DNA from: CAYSNP01 sp964432485
Lineage (GTDB): Bacteria > Bacillota > Clostridia > Christensenellales > DTU072
Assembly (NCBI GenBank): GCA_964432485.1
Contig: CAYSNP010000007.1
Coordinates: forward strand, 1 to 58,742
Length of the DNA: 58,742 bases
Direction of reading: 5' to 3'
Both the position numbers and the translations under genes were made by a program. Below are positions 25,263-31,906 of this stretch, piece after piece (the first letter of the stretch is position 1; each line of letters begins with the position of its first letter). The notes below the pieces were generated by a model. That model was not told the DNA's origin, did not search any database, and saw only the letters and a program-made list of their open reading frames with translations.

Positions 25263-25976
25263 TTAATCTTGTCCTACTACGCTAAAGTACATTTCCATCT
25301 TAATATCTCCGCCCCTAATGCTGTCGTTGCAGTCCTCATCCCAGCCTTCTAGCCATATAAGCACGCTATATCTTACATAAGTGCCTGCACGCAAAATGGG
25401 ATTGTGTTGACGAAAGACAATTGAGTCAGTTTCAAAGTCAGTAGTTTCATAATTATAATAGTTTGGGTTATTATCCTCTCCTATCATATCTATAAAAGGC
25501 TTGGCATCATAATTTTTATAAATGGTCCTCTCGCCCTCAAACTCCACCATAACTCTAACTGCATCCTCTACGCCTTTTGAGGTGCCTACAATTTGTATCC
25601 TTGCCATATAACCTATATCAGCAGTAGAAATATTTTTAAGATAAAAAGAATAGCATAGATACTGGTTGCGGGCGCTATCATTGTTAGAACCGTCTTGTTG
25701 CGTGATATCCCGAGGGATAACCCTATAAGTGGTATCCCGCATTTTGCTTACGCCTTGGGCTAGCAGCAGATTCTTCCCTTCGGCAAAGGTTGCTTTTTCG
25801 GATAAGGACAAAACAGCTTCAGACTCCTCTGTAATCCTTATTACAAAGTTGCCTACATTACGAGAGTAAATTGTAAGCCCTATAATGCTAATAGAAAGTA
25901 TAAAAAGCGGAATAATCAGCATATTTGCTGCTTTGGTAAGTTTTAGTCTGGTATCCCACTTTTGCAACTGCTTCAT
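25263..25976 (-). CDS. Membrane-anchored camelysin-like protein, first gene of the c-di-GMP riboswitch operon
   Basis: The 237-residue protein has an N-terminal membrane helix (about 18-37) without a YAW-type cleavage site, so it probably stays anchored. The outer domain (NFVIRITEESEAVLSL ... YLCYSFYLKNISTADIGYMARIQIVG) ends with SVLIWLEGWDEDCNDSI, the same closing motif as the two secreted neighbours. I infer it caps or anchors the fibre made by them. GGAG lies six bases before the ATG. It is the first gene after two tandem riboswitches, so its mRNA should appear only when c-di-GMP is high. Confidence 0.8.
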   Translation of the reverse strand: MKQLQKWDTRLKLTKAANMLIIPLFILSISIIGLTIYSRNVGNFVIRITEESEAVLSLSEKATFAEGKNLLLAQGVSKMRDTTYRVIPRDITQQDGSNNDSARNQYLCYSFYLKNISTADIGYMARIQIVGTSKGVEDAVRVMVEFEGERTIYKNYDAKPFIDMIGEDNNPNYYNYETTDFETDSIVFRQHNPILRAGTYVRYSVLIWLEGWDEDCNDSIRGGDIKMEMYFSVVGQD

Positions 25977-26000
25977 TGAGCACTCCTTGTCTTATTAAAT

Positions 26001-26034
26001 AAAAAAGCCACTTGCCTACTGCTTGGCAACTGGC
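26001..26034 (-). terminator. Terminator of the promoter-distal c-di-GMP riboswitch, sharing the aptamer 3' strand
   Basis: On the minus strand GCCAGTTGCC (26034-26025), an eight-base loop and GGCAAGTGGC (26016-26007) form a 10-bp stem with one G-G mismatch, followed by six T residues (26006-26001). The 5' arm contains GUUGCC, which is also the 3' half of aptamer stem P1, so the two structures exclude each other. Confidence 0.85.
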
Positions 26035-26086
26035 TGTCTGCGAGAGACCCTATAGCTTTGCGTCGCCGATTTGCATCGGGTTTGCC
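26025..26086 (-). ncRNA. Cyclic-di-GMP-I (GEMM-I) riboswitch aptamer, gene-proximal copy
   Basis: Read on the minus strand: GGCAAAC pairs with GUUGCC (P1); CCGAU-GCAA-AUCGG is a hairpin with a GNRA tetraloop; then GACGCAAAGCUAUAGGG, and a third stem GUCU...AGAC leading into AGCCAGUUGCC. These are the hallmark elements of the GEMM-I class. The G of GGC before AAACC (position 20 of the Vc2 crystal numbering) is present, which favours c-di-GMP over cGAMP. Ligand binding would stabilise P1 and block the overlapping terminator, so the switch should turn transcription on. Confidence 0.93.
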
Positions 26087-26102
26087 TTTTGCTTGTTTTT
26101 CT

Positions 26103-26133
26103 ATAAAAATGCCATTCGCTCTTAACGAATGGC
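26103..26133 (-). terminator. Terminator of the promoter-proximal c-di-GMP riboswitch
   Basis: GCCATTCG (26133-26126), a seven-base loop and CGAATGGC (26118-26111) form a perfect 8-bp stem, extendable by one U-A pair, followed by A and five T residues (26109-26105). Its first bases (UGCC) are also the last bases of stem P1 of the upstream aptamer. Confidence 0.85.
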
Positions 26134-26192
26134 AACTGGCTGTCTACTTGAGACCCTATAGCTTTGCGTCACCGATTTGCATCGGGTTTGCC
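26131..26192 (-). ncRNA. Cyclic-di-GMP-I (GEMM-I) riboswitch aptamer, promoter-proximal copy
   Basis: This second aptamer is 106 bases upstream of the first and differs mainly in the apical loop of the third stem (CUCAAGUAGAC) and one junction base (GGUGACGC for GGCGACGC). It keeps GGCAAACC, the GCAA tetraloop hairpin, GACGCAAAGCUAUAGGGUCU and GACAGCCAGUUGCC, including the G that recognises c-di-GMP. Each aptamer has its own terminator, so full-length transcript requires both to be bound; this should sharpen the response. Confidence 0.93.
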
Positions 26193-26216
26193 TAACCTAT
26201 TTATTTAATTATATTC

Positions 26217-26245
26217 ATAATAGCAACAAAAATTGAATTTGTCAA
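26217..26245 (-). promoter_or_regulatory. Sigma-A-type promoter of the c-di-GMP riboswitch operon
   Basis: TTGACA (26245-26240), exactly 17 bases, TATTAT (26222-26217) on the minus strand. Transcription would start near 26210, giving a leader of about 235 bases that holds both riboswitches. The -35 is a perfect consensus, so the leader terminators are the likely control point. Confidence 0.85.
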
Positions 26246-26273
26246 CTATTTTTATTTAATTTTTCTTTTATCA

Positions 26274-27374
26274 TTAGTTTTTGCACTTTTTGACAGAAAA
26301 AGGACTTATTATCAGCATTAAGAGCGGCAACGCTACCATAGCTAGCAAACCATACTCTGCTAAAGTCTTGTTAAGGTCAAAATTAAATAATGCATCTAGC
26401 TGAATAATAGAAAAAGTAAGAGCAAGTAACAAAGTCATACAAGCCAAAACGCTTAGCAGCCCCCCTCCTTTTGAGCCTATTGTCAACAAAAAGTTAATCA
26501 GCATAATAGCTATATAAAGCACTAATAAAATATAGAGATGCATCTCGCTAATGTTAAAATTAGAAAAATCTATAATATCTAATCCAAGATTTAGCGCAGG
26601 TATCAGCTTATTTAAAAATGCCAGTGCTATACCTGCTAAAGAAAGTAAAGCTAAAACAAGTAGCACACCGAATCTTTGCTTATGCACACATACTGCTTCT
26701 TCTCGATATATAAAGAAGTGCGGAGTCTCTTGCTGAGTATCCTGACGGGTCTTAATACCGCCTAAATTAACTTTGGCACCTAAACTGGGAAAGGATGCCG
26801 GCGCATTATATACTTGAGCACAATCTTGCAAACATGAGGGCTGAGGCGGCGTATCAACAGCTTGAAAGTAAGCATCCAGATAAGGAGCTTGAGCAGGAGC
26901 ATTATATGCTTGCTCATAGGCATCCAGATAAGGAGCTTGAGCAGGAGCATTGTATGCTTGCTCATAGGCATCCAAATAAGGAGTTTGAGCAGGAGCGTTG
27001 TATGCTTGCTTATAGGCATCCAGATAAGGAGTTTGAGCAGGAGCGTTGTATGCTTGCTTATAGGCATCCAGATAAGGAGTTTGAGCAGGAGCGTTGTATG
27101 CTTGCTCATAAGCAGCTAAATAGGGAGTAGACCCCGCCCTTTGTGCCTGATAAGGGGGAGCTAGCCCAAAATCAGCTTCTCCTTTAGCCTCATACGCACC
27201 AAAATATGCTTGGGCATAAGGAGAGCACTCTTGAGGAATGCGCTGCTGTGTACTTTGCAAGTAAGTTTGATAATAAGGCGAACGCTCTATCGGACTGCTG
27301 TTATCATAATCCAGCTGATTGATATAGTCTAATTGTCTACCTGCCATTTCTTTTTCTATCTTTTTCTTACTCAT
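26274..27374 (-). CDS. Multi-pass membrane protein with a tandem PYLDAYxQAYNAPAQ repeat region
   Basis: I use the ATG at 27374 (GGAGG four bases upstream). The 366-residue protein has a cytoplasmic, Tyr/Pro/Gln-rich N-terminal half: SPYYQTYLQ, SPYAQAYFGAY, then about six 16-residue repeats of the form TPYLDAYKQAYNAPAQ. The second half has four predicted helices (from RFGVLLVLALLSLAGIAL to the end) and a basic end (SVKKCKN). It is the longest of four related proteins here (others at 29244, 29999, 31011), which share SPYYQ, PYxxAY, the helix layout and the D-x-x-D loop after helix 1. It lies 28 bases after one of the three small-protein genes, with which it forms an operon. No known function recognised. 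Confidence 0.75.
   Translation of the reverse strand: MSKKKIEKEMAGRQLDYINQLDYDNSSPIERSPYYQTYLQSTQQRIPQECSPYAQAYFGAYEAKGEADFGLAPPYQAQRAGSTPYLAAYEQAYNAPAQTPYLDAYKQAYNAPAQTPYLDAYKQAYNAPAQTPYLDAYEQAYNAPAQAPYLDAYEQAYNAPAQAPYLDAYFQAVDTPPQPSCLQDCAQVYNAPASFPSLGAKVNLGGIKTRQDTQQETPHFFIYREEAVCVHKQRFGVLLVLALLSLAGIALAFLNKLIPALNLGLDIIDFSNFNISEMHLYILLVLYIAIMLINFLLTIGSKGGGLLSVLACMTLLLALTFSIIQLDALFNFDLNKTLAEYGLLAMVALPLLMLIISPFSVKKCKN
26862..27120 (-). repeat. Tandem 48-bp repeat array within the membrane protein gene
   Basis: Five to six direct copies of a 48-bp unit encode PYLDAYEQAYNAPAQA variants. Copies are nearly identical at the DNA level, and alternate frames stay open across the array, which explains spurious reading frames on both strands. 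Copy number is likely to vary between strains. Confidence 0.9.
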
Positions 27375-27402
27375 TTTCCCTCCTAAGTGAGTAGGTCTTT
27401 TC

Positions 27403-27627
27403 TTAATACTCGTCGTCAAAAGTAGCCATTGGCTGAGCCTGAGTTGAGTAAGGCACCATTGCTACAGGCTGTACCACAGGGGTAAGTTGAATAAAATCAG
27501 CAGGTTTAGCAATTGGCACAGGTCCGCAATTATTCATAACTCTAAAAGATACACTAGGTCTTTTTACAGCTTGAATCTCCGGAGCAGCTGCTTCTTCTAC
27601 TGTAATTTTTTTAATTTTCTTTGCCAT
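27403..27627 (-). CDS. Small conserved protein, copy 3 of 3 (74 aa)
   Basis: MAKKIKKITV, then a variable linker and a C-terminal half SVSFRVMNNCGPVPIAKP ... YSTQAQPMATFDDEY that is identical to the copy at 30750 and differs by one Val/Ile from the copy at 29001. There is no signal peptide and no membrane helix; one Cys (NNCGP) and many Pro and Gln residues suggest an extended peptide. It has its own TTGATT/TATAAT promoter and a GGAGG site. The repeat-bearing membrane protein follows immediately. I do not recognise the family. Confidence 0.8.
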   Translation of the reverse strand: MAKKIKKITVEEAAAPEIQAVKRPSVSFRVMNNCGPVPIAKPADFIQLTPVVQPVAMVPYSTQAQPMATFDDEY

Positions 27628-27677
27628 ATTTACCCTCCTATATTTGGTAACTTTTTACCTTATAAGTTTTCTAGTCT

Positions 27678-27706
27678 ATTATATAACATAATAACAAGTT
27701 AATCAA
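27678..27706 (-). promoter_or_regulatory. Sigma-A-type promoter of small protein copy 3 and the repeat membrane protein
   Basis: TTGATT (27706-27701), 17 bases, TATAAT (27683-27678) on the minus strand, about 50 bases before the start codon. Confidence 0.8.
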
Positions 27707-27749
27707 TACCTAATCTTAATAATTATGCTGATTTTGTCTTTATGCCCTT

Positions 27750-28835
27750 TTAATTGCCAAATAATAGTTGATTGATTATAAAAAACAAATCGGTATTGTC
27801 TATTAGTGCCGGTATTTGGTCTGCCCCCGGGCCATAAGCATAATATGGAACATTAACGCCGGTATGTGCGGTCGAAGTAAAGCAATTATCACTAATTGCA
27901 GCAGGTGAAAGCTCATCGGGCAAAGTAAGGCCTCCCGTTTCATGGTCGGCAGTAACTATAACTGTAGTATCAGGATGTGCTTGTGCAAACTCTAATGCCA
28001 CAAGGACAGCGGCATTAAATATCCAGAACTCTTCAAGCATTTTATTCATATCGTTACTATGACTATGAGAGTCTATCTTTGAGCCTTCTACCATTAAAAA
28101 GAAGCCATTCTCATTTTCTAGTATTTGTAGCGCAATTGCTGTAAGAGTTGCTAAATTGTGCTCACTTTCAGGCTCTACTTCATCAAAAATAGCATAGGCT
28201 TTGGGCTTAGTGTTACCTTCAAGTGCTTCAAGGGTGTTAATATATGCCCTATCCTCACGATTGACTCTATGGCTATGGGCATCAAAGTACTTCCTGCCTT
28301 CTCCAAAAAGCACATCGCAGTCTGTTTCCCGTATTTGTTCAAGAGCAATAGCATTTTGCGATGTCCTTAAAAAACTATGTGCGGTAAATGCGGCGGGAGT
28401 AGCATCAGTAACGCTCTTTGTAACTACTATCCCCAATTTTTTATTATTTTCTTTAACTATATCGCCAAGATTAGTAAGTTTTTGAGTCCCCGAATAGCTA
28501 AGCATAGCATTAAAAGTCTTTTTGCCGGTTGCCATTGCGGTAGCGGCGGCGGCACTATCTGTTACAGAGCTGGAAAGCGAACGAGTTGAAACACTGCCGC
28601 TATATTCAAATAAATCCATAGAAGTATCTCCAAAGCAAGAAGCAGCTCTAACATGTTCAAAACCCATACCGTCGCCAATTAGCAATATGACATTATTCGC
28701 CCTTGCCTCTATTTGAGGGCGAATGCCATATTGCAGAGAATGAAACATGCCAAAGGTAATTAAGACAGCAATAGTAACAAGAAGCACTACTGTTATTGTT
28801 ATTCTTAAAACTTTACTTTTTTTTGAATATAACAT
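27750..28835 (-). CDS. Membrane-anchored alkaline phosphatase
   Basis: From the ATG at 28835 (GGAGG five bases upstream) there is an N-terminal membrane helix (about 8-30) without a clear cleavage site, so the enzyme is probably anchored on the outer face. Alkaline phosphatase motifs: NVILLIGDGMGFEH (first metal Asp), SVTDSAAAATAMATGKKT with the nucleophilic Ser, VEGSKIDSHSHSND and TADHETGG (zinc ligands), and STAHTG near the end. About 360 residues, shorter than the E. coli enzyme but typical for this branch of the family. It hydrolyses phosphomonoesters to release phosphate. It has its own strong promoter and interrupts the small-protein cluster. No PhoB-type box was recognised. Confidence 0.93.
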   Translation of the reverse strand: MLYSKKSKVLRITITVVLLVTIAVLITFGMFHSLQYGIRPQIEARANNVILLIGDGMGFEHVRAASCFGDTSMDLFEYSGSVSTRSLSSSVTDSAAAATAMATGKKTFNAMLSYSGTQKLTNLGDIVKENNKKLGIVVTKSVTDATPAAFTAHSFLRTSQNAIALEQIRETDCDVLFGEGRKYFDAHSHRVNREDRAYINTLEALEGNTKPKAYAIFDEVEPESEHNLATLTAIALQILENENGFFLMVEGSKIDSHSHSNDMNKMLEEFWIFNAAVLVALEFAQAHPDTTVIVTADHETGGLTLPDELSPAAISDNCFTSTAHTGVNVPYYAYGPGADQIPALIDNTDLFFIINQLLFGN

Positions 28836-28883
28836 CTTTTCCTCCTTACACAAAAGATTGTAGCTGTTAACCTTGATAACTTC

Positions 28884-28912
28884 ATTATACCAAAAACTAA
28901 GCCTGAATTCAA
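28884..28912 (-). promoter_or_regulatory. Sigma-A-type promoter of the alkaline phosphatase gene
   Basis: TTGAAT (28912-28907), 17 bases, TATAAT (28889-28884) on the minus strand, about 50 bases before the start codon. Confidence 0.8.
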
Positions 28913-28938
28913 GATATAAGAAAGTTTTTAGGCAAATA

Positions 28939-28965
28939 AAATCACACCAAAATAGGTGTGATTTT
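28939..28965 (-). terminator. Terminator after small protein copy 2 (possibly bidirectional)
   Basis: A stem of about 10 bp (AAATCACACC / GGTGTGATTT) with a six-base loop. On the minus strand it is followed by TTTTATTT, ending the operon that starts at the 31784 promoter. Its T-rich arms on both sides would also work on the plus strand. Confidence 0.8.
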
Positions 28966-29000
28966 GCCTAAGTTAACTAAAACTGCTTCTTTGTGACTAA

Positions 29001-29216
29001 TTAATACTCGTCATCAAAGGTAGCCATAGGCTGTGCCTGTGTTGAATAAGGTATCATTGCAACAGGTTGTACCACAGGGGTAAGCTGAATAAAGTCTGCA
29101 GGTTTTGCAATGGGCACGGGCCCGCAGTTGTTCATAACCCTAAAAGATACACTAGCCCTTTTGGGAGCCTGAACCTCAGCTACTACTACTTCTTCTACTG
29201 CTTTTTTCTTAGCCAT
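29001..29216 (-). CDS. Small conserved protein, copy 2 of 3 (71 aa)
   Basis: MAKKKAVEEVVVAEVQAPKR, then the shared block SVSFRVMNNCGPVPIAKP ... QAQPMATFDDEY; only VAMIPYS (Ile for Val) differs from the other copies. AAGGAG lies eight bases before the ATG. It is the last gene of the operon led by the 31011 membrane protein, 27 bases after the membrane protein gene at 29244. The N-terminal 20 residues differ between copies whereas the rest is frozen, the reverse of what a diversifying peptide precursor would show. Family and function unknown. Confidence 0.8.
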   Translation of the reverse strand: MAKKKAVEEVVVAEVQAPKRASVSFRVMNNCGPVPIAKPADFIQLTPVVQPVAMIPYSTQAQPMATFDDEY

Positions 29217-29243
29217 AATCTATTCTCCTTAATTACTTTTTTA

Positions 29244-29981
29244 TTATTTATTTATTTTTTTATAGGCAAGACAAGAAAGTATCAATACAAGTAGCGGGCA
29301 TCCTATCAAGCCATATATACCATAATTTAAGTCTGCAACCTTATCTATTAAGGCATTAAAATCAAACTCAAATATAGCAAGCACAAATGCTACTGCAGCA
29401 ATAAGTGCCAGCACTGCAACGGCAGAAAAGCTCTTTTTCTTTCTAATAAATAAAGCGCATAGAGATATAATAACTAAAATAAGAGAAAGTAGTGCAAACA
29501 CAGCCAGAATAACGATAGGCAAATTGTCTGTTATCATTTCCAGACCTAATTCGCCTCCAAATATGTCTGCTACTTTTAGTAAATCCACACCTATATCAAT
29601 GTAATCAGGCAAAATAGCTAAACTGCTTACAATTGGGATAGCCAGAGCTGCCAACGAAAAGACTAGCACCAACAAAAGTATTATAGCTCTCCTCTTTACT
29701 ATTTTTACTGCGGGAGAAGCCGGTATTGCAACCTGCTCTTCAGCCGGCAAGTAACCATAGACCTGCTCTAAAAACTTAGGGTTAGCTTCAGCCGGGTCAT
29801 AAGCTAGAGGTGCACCATTGTAATCAGCAAAAAATGCGGCCTCGTAAGGTCTGATGACCTTAGAATCATCATGCGCAAAAGCATCCACGCATGTCTGGTA
29901 GTAGGGTGAATCTAAAAACCGCTCCTTTAATACCTTATCGGTAGCTAAGTAATTAGACTCGGGGTCAAGTCGATAATTCAT
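29244..29981 (-). CDS. Multi-pass membrane protein of the SPYYQ family (245 aa)
   Basis: The cytoplasmic N-terminus (about 105 residues) has DSPYYQTCVDAF and IRPYEAAFFADY; four predicted helices follow, beginning IILLLVLVFSLAALAIPIV, with the loop YIDIGVDLLKVADIFG between helices 1 and 2 and a basic end (CLAYKKINK). It is closely similar in layout and in parts of its sequence (VADLNYGIYGLIGCPLLVLIL) to the protein encoded at 31011. GGAGG precedes the ATG by five bases. Co-transcribed with 29999 (17-base gap) and with small protein copy 2. No known domain recognised. Confidence 0.75.
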   Translation of the reverse strand: MNYRLDPESNYLATDKVLKERFLDSPYYQTCVDAFAHDDSKVIRPYEAAFFADYNGAPLAYDPAEANPKFLEQVYGYLPAEEQVAIPASPAVKIVKRRAIILLLVLVFSLAALAIPIVSSLAILPDYIDIGVDLLKVADIFGGELGLEMITDNLPIVILAVFALLSLILVIISLCALFIRKKKSFSAVAVLALIAAVAFVLAIFEFDFNALIDKVADLNYGIYGLIGCPLLVLILSCLAYKKINK

Positions 29982-29998
29982 AATCGCCTCCTATTATT

Positions 29999-30700
29999 TC
30001 ATTTATTTTTTTTATATCTTAAACTACTAAATATCATTATCAATAAAGGTAGTCCTATCATACCTAGTTTGCCATACTCGTCAAGCAGCCCATCTATATT
30101 AAAATAAGTAATTAAATCAGGCAATATAGTAATGAGATACCCTATCCCTAAGACAAACGATATAAAAGCCAGCAGGCCTACTCCTATCTTTTTGCAATTA
30201 AATATAGCAATCACCGATAAAATGAATATAATAGCCATAAAAATAATATATAAGGCTAAAATAATCAACGGTATTTCTGCTGTAATAGATTCTAAAGTAG
30301 GTGCCTCACTAAATAGAACATCAATAGCAAGCACATCTTGCTCAATATCAATATAATCAGCTATAACCCCCATGCTGGATACAAAAGGTATAGCTACACC
30401 TATCAAGGCAAGCAACGCAACTAAGATAATAAATATATATCTTTTGCGGATGGAGCTTTCTTTAGTGACTTTTGCACTTGCTGCAGCTTGTACGCTCTGT
30501 GTAGGAGCTACAAAGCTAGATGCTCTGCTTCTGTCGGCAAGATAAGTCCTTACATAAGGTGTTGCATCCTTTTTAATAGCCTTATCTTGAGCTTCAGTAT
30601 AGTATTTAAAATAAGGAGCACCTTGTAAGCGCATTGTTATGCTAGGGTCACACACTACTTCAGGGTTGCCAAAAATCTTTGCTTCATTGTCAATGCCCAT
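29999..30700 (-). CDS. Multi-pass membrane protein of the SPYYQ family (233 aa)
   Basis: This is the most divergent of the four: its N-terminus has GAPYFKYYTEAQ and ATPYVRTYLADR in place of SPYYQ/PYxxAY. Four predicted helices begin RYIFIILVALLALIGVAIPFV; the loop after helix 1 is YIDIEQDVLAIDVLF and the last helix is followed by RYKKNK. GGAGG lies four bases from the ATG. It follows small protein copy 1 by 49 bases and precedes the 29244 gene. The shared helix-loop architecture indicates one family whose N-termini vary. Function unknown. Confidence 0.75.
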   Translation of the reverse strand: MGIDNEAKIFGNPEVVCDPSITMRLQGAPYFKYYTEAQDKAIKKDATPYVRTYLADRSRASSFVAPTQSVQAAASAKVTKESSIRKRYIFIILVALLALIGVAIPFVSSMGVIADYIDIEQDVLAIDVLFSEAPTLESITAEIPLIILALYIIFMAIIFILSVIAIFNCKKIGVGLLAFISFVLGIGYLITILPDLITYFNIDGLLDEYGKLGMIGLPLLIMIFSSLRYKKNK

Positions 30701-30749
30701 GATACCTCCTTTAAAATATTAAGATGCCAGGCAAAAATGCGTTTGAATC

Positions 30750-30971
30750 TTAATACTCGTCGTCAAAGGTTGCCATAGGCTGAGCTTGTGTAGAATAAGG
30801 CACCATTGCTACTGGTTGTACTACAGGGGTGAGTTGAATAAAGTCAGCAGGTTTCGCAATAGGTACGGGACCGCAATTATTCATAACACGGAAGGATACG
30901 CTTGGTCTCTTAGCTACTGGAGCTTGGTCTACCACTACTGGTTCTAAGTCTTTCTTGTTTTTCTTTGCCAT
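30750..30971 (-). CDS. Small conserved protein, copy 1 of 3 (73 aa)
   Basis: MAKKNKKDLEPVVVDQAPVAKRP, then the shared block SVSFRVMNNCGPVPIAKP through ATFDDEY, identical in protein to copy 3. By eye, the two genes differ at roughly 20 or more positions in the last 160 bases, all synonymous, so the conservation is imposed on the protein and is not recent duplication. AGGAG precedes the ATG. It lies 39 bases after the 31011 gene and 49 before the 29999 gene. No signal peptide, no helix, one Cys. Confidence 0.8.
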   Translation of the reverse strand: MAKKNKKDLEPVVVDQAPVAKRPSVSFRVMNNCGPVPIAKPADFIQLTPVVQPVAMVPYSTQAQPMATFDDEY

Positions 30972-31010
30972 AATGTTACATCTCCTTATTTTATATATTT
31001 TAATAGTAAT

Positions 31011-31754
31011 CTAGTTAAGTTTTTTATAGGCAAAGAGCGAAAGCAGGAATACCAAAAGCGGACAGCCTATAAGCGCATAGAAGCCATAATCAAGGGCATC
31101 AATATCAGCAAGCAGGAATTCGAAATCAAATTCATACATAGCAGTCACAAAGACCGCTGCAACTATAAATGTCAATATAGCCAGTATTGCAAAGCCTCTT
31201 TTTTTCTTGCCAAGCACTGCAATAAGAGCTTTAATCACTAAAATCAAGGAAAGCAATAAAAATACTGCAAGTGCAATCAAAGGTATATTGTCAGTAATCA
31301 CCTCAAGCGAAAATCCATTACTAAAAATATCGGCAATATCCAATATATCAACATCAATATTTACATAGTCCTCAACTAATTGCAAACTGCTTACAATAGG
31401 CACAGCCAAACCTACAAGCGCAAGAATCAATATCAAAAGCAAAGGTAATATCCTCTTTTTAAAGTAACGCTTTTCTACGCTTGGCGCACTAGCCGTCGCA
31501 CTGGCTGCTGCCGCAACTCCTCCATTAAAGCTGGGGACAATGCCCTTGCCATAAGCAGGGCCTTTTGTTGTGGCGGCATCGTATGCAGCTGCATAAGGTG
31601 TAGGTATAATAGCATCCTTTTTATCAAATGCTTCTGAGCAAGATTGATAATAAGGCGATTCCGCAAGTATGCGTGGCACCTTTGCAGGAAACTCACCTCT
31701 ACCCTTATAATCTGTGGCAATAGGTAACGAATACGGATAACTTTTTTTATACAT
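31011..31754 (-). CDS. Multi-pass membrane protein of the SPYYQ family (247 aa), first gene of its operon
   Basis: From the ATG at 31754 (AAGGAAAGGG upstream) the cytoplasmic N-terminus has ESPYYQSCSEAFDKK and TPYAAAYDAA, then an Ala-rich linker and a basic stretch (VEKRYFKKR). Four predicted helices follow, with YVNIDVDILDIADIF between the first two and DYGFYALIGCPLLVFLLSLFAYKKLN at the end. It heads a five-gene transcript (membrane protein, small protein, membrane protein, membrane protein, small protein) driven by a good promoter and closed by the terminator at 28939. Function unknown. Confidence 0.75.
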   Translation of the reverse strand: MYKKSYPYSLPIATDYKGRGEFPAKVPRILAESPYYQSCSEAFDKKDAIIPTPYAAAYDAATTKGPAYGKGIVPSFNGGVAAAASATASAPSVEKRYFKKRILPLLLILILALVGLAVPIVSSLQLVEDYVNIDVDILDIADIFSNGFSLEVITDNIPLIALAVFLLLSLILVIKALIAVLGKKKRGFAILAILTFIVAAVFVTAMYEFDFEFLLADIDALDYGFYALIGCPLLVFLLSLFAYKKLN

Positions 31755-31783
31755 AATAGCCCTTTCCTTTCCCTTTTTATAAT

Positions 31784-31812
31784 ATGATACCATATCCAGA
31801 ATAGAATTTCAA
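31784..31812 (-). promoter_or_regulatory. Sigma-A-type promoter of the five-gene small-protein/membrane-protein operon
   Basis: TTGAAA (31812-31807), 17 bases, TATCAT (31789-31784) on the minus strand. The start codon of the first gene follows about 30 bases later. Confidence 0.7.
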
Positions 31813-31906
31813 TAGCTAAATTAATATTTTTCCAGAATTTTTACAATATTTTTTAGGATACTTGCTTAGTTAAGCGCATTTGTTGCTCTTTCGACAAAAA
31901 TCTACA

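Noticed and set aside
26862..27120. CRISPR-like array
   Set aside because: The repeats are contiguous 48-bp coding units with no unique spacers and no cas genes.
26780..27130. Long open frames on both strands across the 48-bp repeat array
   Set aside because: They arise because a 48-bp unit divisible by three keeps every frame open; they lack ribosome sites and have low-complexity products.
27403..30971. Small proteins as RiPP or bacteriocin precursors
   Set aside because: The C-terminal half is nearly invariant between copies while the N-terminus varies, the opposite of leader/core evolution, and no modification enzyme or dedicated exporter is nearby.
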